Assembly: GCA_945487905.1 (NCBI GenBank)
Contig: CALYTW010000005.1
Span: 1 to 40,966, forward strand
DNA: 40,966 nucleotides
From: an uncultured cyanobacterium
GTDB taxonomy: Bacteria; Cyanobacteriota; Vampirovibrionia; Gastranaerophilales; Gastranaerophilaceae
Direction of reading: 5' to 3'
The notes under the pieces are model-generated. The model worked only from the letters and a program-made list of their open reading frames with translations, searched no databases and had not been told where the DNA came from. Positions within the stretch are counted from its first letter, which is position 1, and every line of letters starts with the position of its first letter. Shown piece by piece: positions 1 through 8,236 of this stretch. A program made the translations under genes and the position numbers.

Positions 1-148
1 AATTAGTCAAAAGTGATGTTTTTACTCAATTTATGCCATTTTTATTATTATAAACCAAATTTAATGTGTCGTAAACCACTGATATTACTGCATTTACACT
101 TATTAACACATTATTGCAAGAGTCTAAAAACATTGATATAATTGAGTT

Positions 149-370
149 ATGGAAGTTAAAGAGTTTAACAATGACAAATTAGACATTAATGAATTGTACT
201 ATCTTGTTCAAGATGTTTATAATACAAGTGTTGTAGCAGATGTCTTTTGTAGCAATTTTCAAAAGATAGATGAAATCTGCAATATAACTTCATTAGTTCA
301 GTTGATACATCAAAAGATAGACAAAGCATTTGCTATGATTATCGATACACAGCCCGAGATAGAAGTGTAA
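149..370 (+). CDS. hypothetical protein, 73 aa
   Basis: ORF with coding-like amino acid composition (MEVKEFNNDKLDINELYYLVQDVY...); no family recognised. Confidence 0.5.
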   Translation: MEVKEFNNDKLDINELYYLVQDVYNTSVVADVFCSNFQKIDEICNITSLVQLIHQKIDKAFAMIIDTQPEIEV

Positions 371-518
371 TCGTCTAATTACATAATATTACTTTTTTAT
401 TACATCTTGAAAAATAACAGTAGAAAGACTTTCAGCCTTATTTGTTTTACTTGTAATTTTGTAATTTATAAACTATATAAAAAATAAAAAATGATATTTA
501 GGCTTTTGAGTGCAAAAT

Positions 519-870
519 CTATGCTAGTTTCTTGTAATGTTCAATTAAATTGATAATTTTAGCACTATTCACATCGACGATTTTTTCATATAAATGTTGA
601 ACAAAAAGTTCCAATGACGTATAATGAGGGGAGTTTTTTATTACAAGATAGTCCTTTGGCGAATATGTCAAAGGGTTTTTTGTAGGTATAACTTATGTTT
701 TCACCGTTGAGTGTTAAGTTCTGAAGTAAATAATTTATCAATTCTTTCTTTTCGTTTTTATCTGCGTAATTGTATAAATCATCAATTTCATTACAAATTT
801 TAAGGAATTTTGCACCTTCTTCTATAAAATTAATATTAGTATTTTCAAATAATAATTTTAACTTCCCGCA
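519..870 (-). pseudogene. decayed C-terminal remnant of a serine site-specific recombinase
   Basis: Minus-strand reading gives NFIEEGAKFLKICNEIDDLYNYADKNEKKELINYLLQNLTLNGENISYTYKKPFDIFAKG, which resembles the C-terminal tail of large serine recombinases (…NLTLNGkklsytYKKPFD…). It then frameshifts near position 610 into SLELFVQHLYEKIVDVNSAKIINLIEHYKKLA* with stop at 519-521. No N-terminal catalytic part is present. Confidence 0.6.
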
Positions 871-1089
871 ACTTACGAAGTTTTTATCCTTTTGCTATCC
901 TTGCAAAAACTCAAACCTTGTCGGAGTTTGAGGAAATTTTCACAAACCAACTGGAAAAAAGGATAATATTAAAGCAGTTCTCCGGAACCTGCTTGTCACA
1001 CTCACTTGTGCCAACACCGTTTTCGCCTCTCTCAATACAGTGCACTGGACTGTTTTGCTCGGCAGAGTGCTGTCTAATACGCTACTCTC

Positions 1090-1123
1090 AAAAATTCGCT
1101 CACGTCACTTATCGCGAATTTTT
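1090..1123. repeat. inverted repeat AAAAATTCGC-N14-GCGAATTTTT
   Basis: 10-bp perfect arms read directly from sequence. Confidence 0.7.
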
Positions 1124-1270
1124 GTTCGGACAAAGTCTGGCTTCTTACAAGTCTAAATTATAAAAAACAAAATAAAAATACAAAAGTTTGATTTTGCGGT
1201 GATGTATTTTACAATATTTATTAATAAACAGAATCCCCTTGTCGATAGGAGGATTTTGTTATAAATTCAA

Positions 1271-1666
1271 CTATAATAACCTGATATCTAAATCTCTGGA
1301 ATATTCTTTTGCGTTAATTCTCGAATCCATCAATCTCATAAGTGAGTGTTCTCTGTGGTATAGGCGAGTAACGGAAACTGTAGGAAAAAGCCCGAGAGCA
1401 TTTTTACATTTATCCCAAAATGTAGGTTTTTCAGGCATTGCACTAATTACTAATTTATATAGTTTTTCATTGCGATGATGGTGCTTATCAAAAATAGATG
1501 CTCTTTTAGATTTCATACGAGCTATCAAATCATATCCGCCGGCGGATAATTTTGAAACTTCTGCATTTTGAGCAAACTGGGTTGCTAGTTTTGGTGTCCA
1601 GTTGCCTTTAGCAATAATACATCCTTTAAAATTTGTTGTTGTTTCGTTTATAGGTAAAATGTTCAC
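1271..1666 (-). CDS. hypothetical protein with N-terminal MNILPINETTTNFKG motif
   Basis: 131 aa ORF; preceding AAGGAG-like Shine-Dalgarno (ctccttc on + strand just upstream of the start); motif shared with other proteins in this window. Confidence 0.7.
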   Translation of the reverse strand: MNILPINETTTNFKGCIIAKGNWTPKLATQFAQNAEVSKLSAGGYDLIARMKSKRASIFDKHHHRNEKLYKLVISAMPEKPTFWDKCKNALGLFPTVSVTRLYHREHSLMRLMDSRINAKEYSRDLDIRLL

Positions 1667-2052
1667 AATAATACTCCTTCAAAATCGTGTTAATAATGAT
1701 ATCTAAGACTTGCGATTTTGTAAATACCTCTATTTGGTAATTGAATCTGCGGAAAAGTCACAAAAGTATTCAAAATCAATAATATTAAGAAAAATTAGTG
1801 TTAATACATCTTAATATTTCTCTTAAAATTTTTGTTTTTTACGTAATTTACTTCAAAATCTACCTTAATTTATCCGAATTAGGCACAAATGTCCCTTGTT
1901 CGCATTAAAAAAACCAGCCTGTAAAAGTTATAGGCAATGATTAAACTCTCAAACTTTGCAGCAAGGTTGGGGTCATTCTACCCCAACAAAAAATTTTATT
2001 GAAAAATCAAGTTGTGTGCAATTTTTTGCACTGGAAACAGAACAGTAGTGTG

Positions 2053-2290
2053 TGACAATAAGTAGTCATGCTGAACTCGTTTCAGCATCTTACCAATTTA
2101 GCGTATTTATTATTTTACGGTAAGACCCTGAAATAAATTCAGGGTGACAATAAGTAGTCATGCTGAACAAGCCGAGCAGAGGATGTAAGCGTAGGCGATA
2201 TCCGTTTAATGCGAGGCGAGTTTCAGCATCTTGCAAACTTGTAGTTCTATAAGGACTTTGGACAGATTCTGAAATAAATTCAAATGACAA
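2053..2290. repeat. dispersed-repeat cluster (tgacaataagtagtcatgctgaac direct repeat, ACCCTGAA/TTCAGGGT hairpin)
   Basis: 24-nt exact direct repeat at 2053-2076 and 2145-2168; palindrome accctgaaataaattcagggt at about 2125-2145. Confidence 0.75.
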
Positions 2291-2446
2291 GAGAGTTATT
2301 TAGGTTAGATTTACCATATTGACCATTTTTCAGTGCAAAAAATTGCACCATACAGGCTCAGGATTAGTATTATTAAATAATCCTTAGAGTAATTGTACAA
2401 CAAACAACAAAAAAGTAATACCTCATAAGACAATAAGTGTATTGTG

Positions 2447-2674
2447 TTACATTTTTTTGTACTTATGATGCAGATATTCTACGACTCCTATATGTAAAAG
2501 TGTAAGCACACCTGTAACAACCCCCAGAATTTTATGAGTTTTAACAACAGGTTTGGAAGAAGTAAAGGCACGTGCTGTCAAAAGCAGCATAGAAGCAGCT
2601 GCTGCATAACCTGTATTTTTAGGAGTCAAAAAAGTGTTTGGTTTTGTATTATTTATTGGTTGCACAGATGTCAT
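2447..2674 (-). CDS. small membrane protein (MTSVQPINNTKPNTF...), two predicted hydrophobic segments
   Basis: 75 aa from internal Met at 2674 (ORF track starts at 2701); AAAASMLLLTARAF and ILGVVTGVLTLLHIGVV hydrophobic stretches. Confidence 0.5.
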   Translation of the reverse strand: MTSVQPINNTKPNTFLTPKNTGYAAAASMLLLTARAFTSSKPVVKTHKILGVVTGVLTLLHIGVVEYLHHKYKKM

Positions 2675-2819
2675 AACGATTATAATATAACACAAAAACA
2701 TAAATACAATGTATCAATGTATGACATACGACCGATTGAAGAATAAATCTTATTGTATAAAAGATTTATGGGATTTATTCACAAATTAGGGCTTGGATTA
2801 GTATCCAAGACTTTCGTAA

Positions 2820-2936
2820 ACTTCTATAAAATCAGAACAAACCGGTTTCATAAGAGCAAATGGTATAAAAGATTTATATATAGATAAAAATGCAGATGAG
2901 GAAGTTGAACGGTTCTTTAAGCTAATTCAATCTTAA
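2820..2936 (+). pseudogene. orphan 3' end of a coding region (…GFIRANGIKDLYIDKNADEEVERFFKLIQS*)
   Basis: Strongly coding-like reading frame bounded upstream by an in-frame stop at 2817-2819, with no start codon. Confidence 0.4.
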
Positions 2937-2994
2937 TTTTATCTATAACTCCCAATTTTTTTTGCCGTATTTATCATAATGAACAGCAAGTAGT

Positions 2995-3039
2995 GTAGAC
3001 TTCAGTCTACCGATAAATTTTGGTTGACTTTAGTCAACC
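2995..3039. repeat. paired palindromes GTAGACTTCAGTCTAC and GGTTGACTTTAGTCAACC
   Basis: 2995-3010 and 3022-3039; each is a near-perfect hairpin, related in sequence (TAGACT/TTGACT core). Confidence 0.8.
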
Positions 3040-3362
3040 CTACTTTTTAGTGCAATTTTGGGGACAAAAGGGTGCAAAAAGAGGACATTTTTGCTACTAA
3101 AATCGGATATTTTGGACATTTTAACTTAACCGACTTCCGACCTCACAAAATCGCTAAAACTTACTAAACTTGGCACTTTTGCCGATTAAAAATATTTACC
3201 CATTTCGACCATAAAATAACAATCGCCATGAGTGGCTTTATATTTGGATATTTACCCAAAAACACCTATCTCACACTTGCACTTAATTTATACCTATATA
3301 TTTCTTCGGCTCTCTGTTTTTCCACTCTGTCGGCTATGCTAAAAGAGGGTTCTTGTTTTTCT

Positions 3363-3980
3363 CTATATTGTTCTGCAAAGTCCTACAACTTTACCGATTA
3401 AAATTAAGTCATCAGCCGTGTTTCCGCTTATGGTTCTGACACGATATTCCGGATTATCAGACTTGATTATTATCTCATCAAGATTTTTTGAAAGTCGTTT
3501 TATAAAAAATTCCTGATTAAAACAAAATACATAAATTTTGTTGTCCTGTATCTGCTCTCCGCTCCAATGTTCCACAATAAGATTATCTCCATCGTTTATA
3601 GCCGGAGACATACTATTCCCTGATGCATTAATTATTGAATAACTTTTTTTGCCGGAAAACCCGTTGATTAAAGCTGTTGGCATCGGCATTTTTATTTTAT
3701 CTTCTGAAAATACTACGGAACCACTTCCACAGCTCGCAAAAACATCCGGATAATAGTCTACATAAACAATATTGCTTTCATCTTCGGATATATCGTTGAA
3801 AAGTGCAATATTAAAATATTCTTCTATCCGCTTAAGTTCGCTGACCGTAACTTGACTTTCGTTTTTAATACGATTGCTTACGGTTTGTCTCGTTATTCCG
3901 AGTGCTTCTGCTAAAAGCGATTGGTTAACATATTTTCCGCTTTTACCGGAAATGATTTTGAGGAGTTCGTCTAATTTCAT
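3363..3980 (-). CDS. phage-type S24/LexA-like repressor (HTH + autocleavage domain)
   Basis: HTH QSLLAEALGITRQTVSNRI; C-G cleavage candidate in DVFASCGSGS; catalytic Ser in GNSMSP; catalytic Lys in FFIKRL. Confidence 0.88.
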   Translation of the reverse strand: MKLDELLKIISGKSGKYVNQSLLAEALGITRQTVSNRIKNESQVTVSELKRIEEYFNIALFNDISEDESNIVYVDYYPDVFASCGSGSVVFSEDKIKMPMPTALINGFSGKKSYSIINASGNSMSPAINDGDNLIVEHWSGEQIQDNKIYVFCFNQEFFIKRLSKNLDEIIIKSDNPEYRVRTISGNTADDLILIGKVVGLCRTI

Positions 3981-4004
3981 TTTTCACCATTTGAAAATTA
4001 ACAC

Positions 4005-4033
4005 TTGACATTTGTAAAATAATATCATACAAT
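4005..4033 (+). promoter_or_regulatory. sigma70-like promoter TTGACA-17-TACAAT driving the 4149 gene
   Basis: -35 TTGACA 4005-4010, -10 TACAAT 4028-4033, exact 17-bp spacer. Confidence 0.6.
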
Positions 4034-4062
4034 ATTAATCAAGATGTAAATTTATATATGAC

Positions 4063-4091
4063 ATTAAACCATACATTTTACATTCTGTCAA
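4063..4091 (-). promoter_or_regulatory. sigma70-like promoter TTGACA-17-TTTAAT driving the repressor
   Basis: Minus strand -35 TTGACA (4091-4086), -10 TTTAAT (4068-4063), 17-bp spacer. Confidence 0.5.
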
Positions 4092-4148
4092 TCGCTATCT
4101 ATTGGTATATGTTGTTTATTAGAGAATAACTGCAGGGAATAAAGGAAA

Positions 4149-4445
4149 ATGACGTTTAAGAGCAAAAAATGTTTTTATAAGGATAACGGAAAAAAGGGCG
4201 GTCGACCAAAGCAAGATTCAAAAATATACATCCAAATACCTGAAATTAAGCTTGTACACCTAACCAAACCCCAATATAATACACTGGTCGAAAAATACGG
4301 GCATGAGTTGATATCAAGAGCAATAAAGATTCTTGATAATTGGCTTATGTCCGGTTCTCCTTATGCATCAAAGTATATTGGTAAAAATAATTATGCACAT
4401 TTCCGTATTGATGGGTGGGTTATTAATGAAGCGAGCCGAAAGTGA
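4149..4445 (+). CDS. small phage/MGE-associated protein (KKGGRPK…GKNNYAHFRIDGWVI)
   Basis: 98 aa ORF; resembles small proteins next to phage repressors/replication genes; opposed to the S24 repressor. Confidence 0.6.
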   Translation: MTFKSKKCFYKDNGKKGGRPKQDSKIYIQIPEIKLVHLTKPQYNTLVEKYGHELISRAIKILDNWLMSGSPYASKYIGKNNYAHFRIDGWVINEASRK

Positions 4446-4547
4446 GCCGTTAATTGACGGTTATTTCCTTTTACCCTATTCCCCTGCAATTGCTTTACCA
4501 ACGTTTTTTATGCTACACTTGTAATATTAAATAAAGAGGATATTTGT

Positions 4548-7500
4548 ATGAAGAAGTTTTGCAAAATATTTGGATTTATTCTGCTGGGGATAATTGTAAT
4601 TGCTTATTTAAGTTTTCTTTTTGTACTTCCGAATGTTGTAGACATCAATCAATTTAAACCTGAAGTTCAAAAAATAGCCAAAGAGCAGTCGGGTTTGGGG
4701 GTAAATTTTGAAAATGCTAAAATAATAACAACACCGCTTTTAGGTGTTGGAGTTAAGGCAGACAATTTATCGGTAACACTTCCTGATAATTCGATTTTGT
4801 TTTCGGCAGATAACCTGAAAACCAGAGTTGCACTTCCGAGCCTTGCTCTTTTAACCCTTAAAGTTTCTTGTTTTGAGCTTAATAATTCGACAATAAATCT
4901 TGAAATAGTTAACGGAAAACAGTACAAAATTATTTCTATTATTGAAGATATCCTCAATACATCCAAAGAACAAAAACTTGAAGAAGGATTAAATCCTGAA
5001 AAGCCGCAAGGCAGTTGGTTTAATCCGGCATGGATTAGAATAAAAGTTCCTTATATAACTTTGAATAATTACAAAGTTTTGATTAAAGACCTTAAAACAG
5101 GGCATTATCTTGATTTGAACGGTGAACAGCTAAAAGCGGGATATTTTAACGGTAAAACGGTTAAAGTTAAAACTTATGCGGAATTATTCAGCGATAAAAA
5201 TAAAAATATTACTGCTAATGTGGACATAGATACTTTTTTGCCTCCGCCAGCACCACAACTTGACAGTGAAGACGACAGGGCGGAAAGAATCGAAATTCCG
5301 CTTCCAAACTTTGTTGATTTATATAGAACCTATGATTTGAAAGCTAATCTTGACTCAAAATTAAGAATAAGGAATGGTAAGAAAGGGTTTGTTTCCTATG
5401 GTTACATTGATTTGGAAGGATTGACATTAAAAGTTTCAAAACTTGTTATTCCGGAATCATATTTCAGAGCAAAAACTTTCGGGCAAAATGCAGAAATAGA
5501 CACAAATATAGCTATTGCAAAAAACCAGAATCTTGAACTTCTCGGCAAATTAAATTACGGTAAACATCCACGTATGGATATGAATATAAAATCCGCAGAA
5601 ATTAAATTTAATGATTTATTGAGTCTCGGAAAGGCTTTTCTTGATTCTTTAAACATTAAACACGAGTTTGGAAAATTTACTGCTACAGGCTCTATCAAAT
5701 CAGATTGTTACATAAAAACCAATTTCAAAAATCTTCGTTCAACAGGTTCTGTTATAGTTAAAAACGGCGGGGTCGGGGTAAACGGAATCGGTCAGGTAAT
5801 AAAGGGGGCAAATGTAAACGTCATATTGGACGGCAGCGTTCTTGATATACAGAATTCAAGTCTATATGTCAATAATTCGCCTGTTTCGATTGACGGAACT
5901 ATAGACAGCCGTTCGGTTGCGGATATAAATATTAAAGCCGACAAAATTCCTCTTGGTATGCTGTTTAACGCTTTTGCACCGATGGAAATGCGTCAGGCAT
6001 ACAATTTTCGTTCGGGAGATGCGACTTTTAATATAGCTTTGAATGGTAAACTGAAAGAAGCCGTTGCAACCGTTAAGGCAGGGTTGGTTAATCTGAATAT
6101 TTCCGACAGAAAAAATACTTTTAGGGTATATAATAAAAAATTAACCGCAGACTTCTATTGCAATACAAAAGAATTGAGCGGATTAATTAAAAATGAAGAA
6201 CTGAATATCAGTTTACCTCAAACCATTTCAAATATTTCTATTCCAATGTTTGAAATCGAAATAACCGAAGGGAATATTGTAATTAAAGAAAATAAAATTA
6301 ACTTTAATAACAATTCAGTAATTACCTTTGCGGGAAGCGTTATAAACTACATCAAACCGAAATTAATTAACTTTACCGTTGCAGGTAATATTTCAACCGA
6401 AGATTTGATTAAAGTAATAGGTCGTGAATTCAAACCGTTTATACACAGCTCCGGTAATTTACCACTAAAGCTTACTTTTCAAGGAGACAACAAACGCCAA
6501 ACGCTTTTTGCACAAATACTTGCGGATAAAAATAATTTTATTACTCCGGTTGATTTTGCGGAACTAAAAGATAAAAATATCTCTTTGCAATCTGTTGTTG
6601 ATTTTAAGGGTAACAGGATAAAAATTAAGAAAACGGGTTTCTTTACAAGGAACGTAAGCGTTGATGAAAAAGGAAACGAAGTTGTTACGCTGGACGAGGT
6701 TTTGGGACTTGACGGCACAATAATGGGAAACAGAATTAATCTTATCAAAGTAACTATGCCGAATGAATTGAGTGGCAAATTACATATATTTCCTCGTTCT
6801 TTGTTTACAACAAACGGAAAAGCGTTTATTTTCGGAGAAACTTCTCATCCCAGAATGAGAGGCGGATTTGAGATTAAAAATCTTTCAATTCCGGAACTTT
6901 TGATGTCATTGAGAAAAGGCGCTTTAAGATTAAGAGGGGATGAAATAGCACTTTCTGCTGAAGATTTGCTTTTGAACGGTTCTGATTTAGCACTTAATAC
7001 AAACTTTAAATTGATTCAGCAAGGTGTCTTTACGCTTGATAATGTAAATATTAATTCAAGGTATTTTAACCTTGACAAAGTCATGAAGGTTTCCGATTTG
7101 GCGATGAAATACGTACCTCAGGGGGTAAATAGCGGGGTAAACAGTGGTGCAAATGTGGCTGATATTCCTCTTATAATTTCAAGAGGTGTGATTAATTTTG
7201 CAAGGTTGATTACCGGAAATATTGATATTTCAAATATTCGTTCAAGAATTGCTATGAGAAACAATATTTTCTACCTTGATAATCTGAGAGCAAATGCTTT
7301 TAAAGGCGGAGTAAACGGGGATATTTCGGTTAATCTTATTTCTATGCTTTTGAATATAAAACTTAAAGGCGAAGAAATTGATGTCGAAAAGGCTATGCTT
7401 GATGCTTGCGGTATGAAGGGTATGTTATCGGGTACGGCAGAATTCGATACTGATATTTCGCTTTCCGGTACAACAATGGAAGATCAGATGAAAAGCTTGA

Positions 7501-8234
7501 AGGGAAATGTAAATTTCCTTATAAAAAACGGTCAATTCGGACCTTTTGGAAAATTGGAAAACCTTATTCTTGCCGAAAATATCAGAGAATCCGCTTTCTT
7601 CCAATCGTTTATCGGAAATCTGCTCAGCGGACTTTTGACAATTGATACAACACACTTTACAGAACTTAAAGGCACTCTGACCTTTGATGACGGAATTTGT
7701 TACATAGAGCCGATAACTTCATCAGGCGATATTCTTGCATTACATTTGTTTGGCAAATTCGACTTACTGCAAAATAAAATTGATATGAAAGTCAGAGCAA
7801 GAATGGCGTCCTTAGTTTCCAATCTTTTAGGGCCAATTAGTGCAATCAACCCTGTTAATCTTGTAAACAGTGCTGCAAGTATGAATGTTGTAACCGCAAA
7901 GGCATTTTCTTTGTTCTGTGAAGTTGCTCCTGTAGAGGAAATAGAAATGCTCCCAAGTTTCGCAAATTCATACGTAGATAACTCGGCTACAAAATTCCAA
8001 ATTGTTGTAAGAGGAGATGTTGCTAAACCGCTTACTCTCGTAAAATCGTTTAAGTGGCTTACAACACAAATGGAATTTGCAAAAGCAAAAGATTTTGCAG
8101 ACAGTCTGCCTGAACAGGATGAAGACAGCAAGGCAACGAATATAGAGGAATTAATAGAAGAACACAATTCCTTCGGCTATAAAGCAAAACAGTTTGGGAA
8201 AAAGATTGTTCATCCGTTTGGTAGTAATAAATAA
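4548..8234 (+). CDS. AsmA-family protein (membrane-anchored large beta-rich protein)
   Basis: 1228 aa; N-terminal TM helix then AsmA-like N-terminus, and C-terminal AsmA-like region (LKGNVNFLIKNGQFGPFGKLENL…). Confidence 0.8.
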   Translation: MKKFCKIFGFILLGIIVIAYLSFLFVLPNVVDINQFKPEVQKIAKEQSGLGVNFENAKIITTPLLGVGVKADNLSVTLPDNSILFSADNLKTRVALPSLALLTLKVSCFELNNSTINLEIVNGKQYKIISIIEDILNTSKEQKLEEGLNPEKPQGSWFNPAWIRIKVPYITLNNYKVLIKDLKTGHYLDLNGEQLKAGYFNGKTVKVKTYAELFSDKNKNITANVDIDTFLPPPAPQLDSEDDRAERIEIPLPNFVDLYRTYDLKANLDSKLRIRNGKKGFVSYGYIDLEGLTLKVSKLVIPESYFRAKTFGQNAEIDTNIAIAKNQNLELLGKLNYGKHPRMDMNIKSAEIKFNDLLSLGKAFLDSLNIKHEFGKFTATGSIKSDCYIKTNFKNLRSTGSVIVKNGGVGVNGIGQVIKGANVNVILDGSVLDIQNSSLYVNNSPVSIDGTIDSRSVADINIKADKIPLGMLFNAFAPMEMRQAYNFRSGDATFNIALNGKLKEAVATVKAGLVNLNISDRKNTFRVYNKKLTADFYCNTKELSGLIKNEELNISLPQTISNISIPMFEIEITEGNIVIKENKINFNNNSVITFAGSVINYIKPKLINFTVAGNISTEDLIKVIGREFKPFIHSSGNLPLKLTFQGDNKRQTLFAQILADKNNFITPVDFAELKDKNISLQSVVDFKGNRIKIKKTGFFTRNVSVDEKGNEVVTLDEVLGLDGTIMGNRINLIKVTMPNELSGKLHIFPRSLFTTNGKAFIFGETSHPRMRGGFEIKNLSIPELLMSLRKGALRLRGDEIALSAEDLLLNGSDLALNTNFKLIQQGVFTLDNVNINSRYFNLDKVMKVSDLAMKYVPQGVNSGVNSGANVADIPLIISRGVINFARLITGNIDISNIRSRIAMRNNIFYLDNLRANAFKGGVNGDISVNLISMLLNIKLKGEEIDVEKAMLDACGMKGMLSGTAEFDTDISLSGTTMEDQMKSLKGNVNFLIKNGQFGPFGKLENLILAENIRESAFFQSFIGNLLSGLLTIDTTHFTELKGTLTFDDGICYIEPITSSGDILALHLFGKFDLLQNKIDMKVRARMASLVSNLLGPISAINPVNLVNSAASMNVVTAKAFSLFCEVAPVEEIEMLPSFANSYVDNSATKFQIVVRGDVAKPLTLVKSFKWLTTQMEFAKAKDFADSLPEQDEDSKATNIEELIEEHNSFGYKAKQFGKKIVHPFGSNK

Positions 8235-8236
8235 AT

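Noticed and set aside
918-1163. 81-aa plus-strand ORF
   Set aside because: Cys/Ser-rich, non-biological-looking composition and hairpin-rich DNA; better explained as repeat-like sequence
2090-2290. 66-aa ORF containing CHPEFISGSY
   Set aside because: Well-known type of spurious peptide from dispersed intergenic repeats
3364-3480. Minus-strand frame DFAEQYREKQEPSFSIADRVEKQRAEEIYRYKLSASVR* near the repressor stop
   Set aside because: Coding-like but has no start codon and partly overlaps the repressor end; too short to support as a gene
7700-8167. 155-aa ORF antisense to the AsmA-family gene
   Set aside because: Fully inside a confidently coding gene on the opposite strand; same reasoning for the other antisense ORFs inside lepA, pyrH, minC, lpxD, asd and ychF
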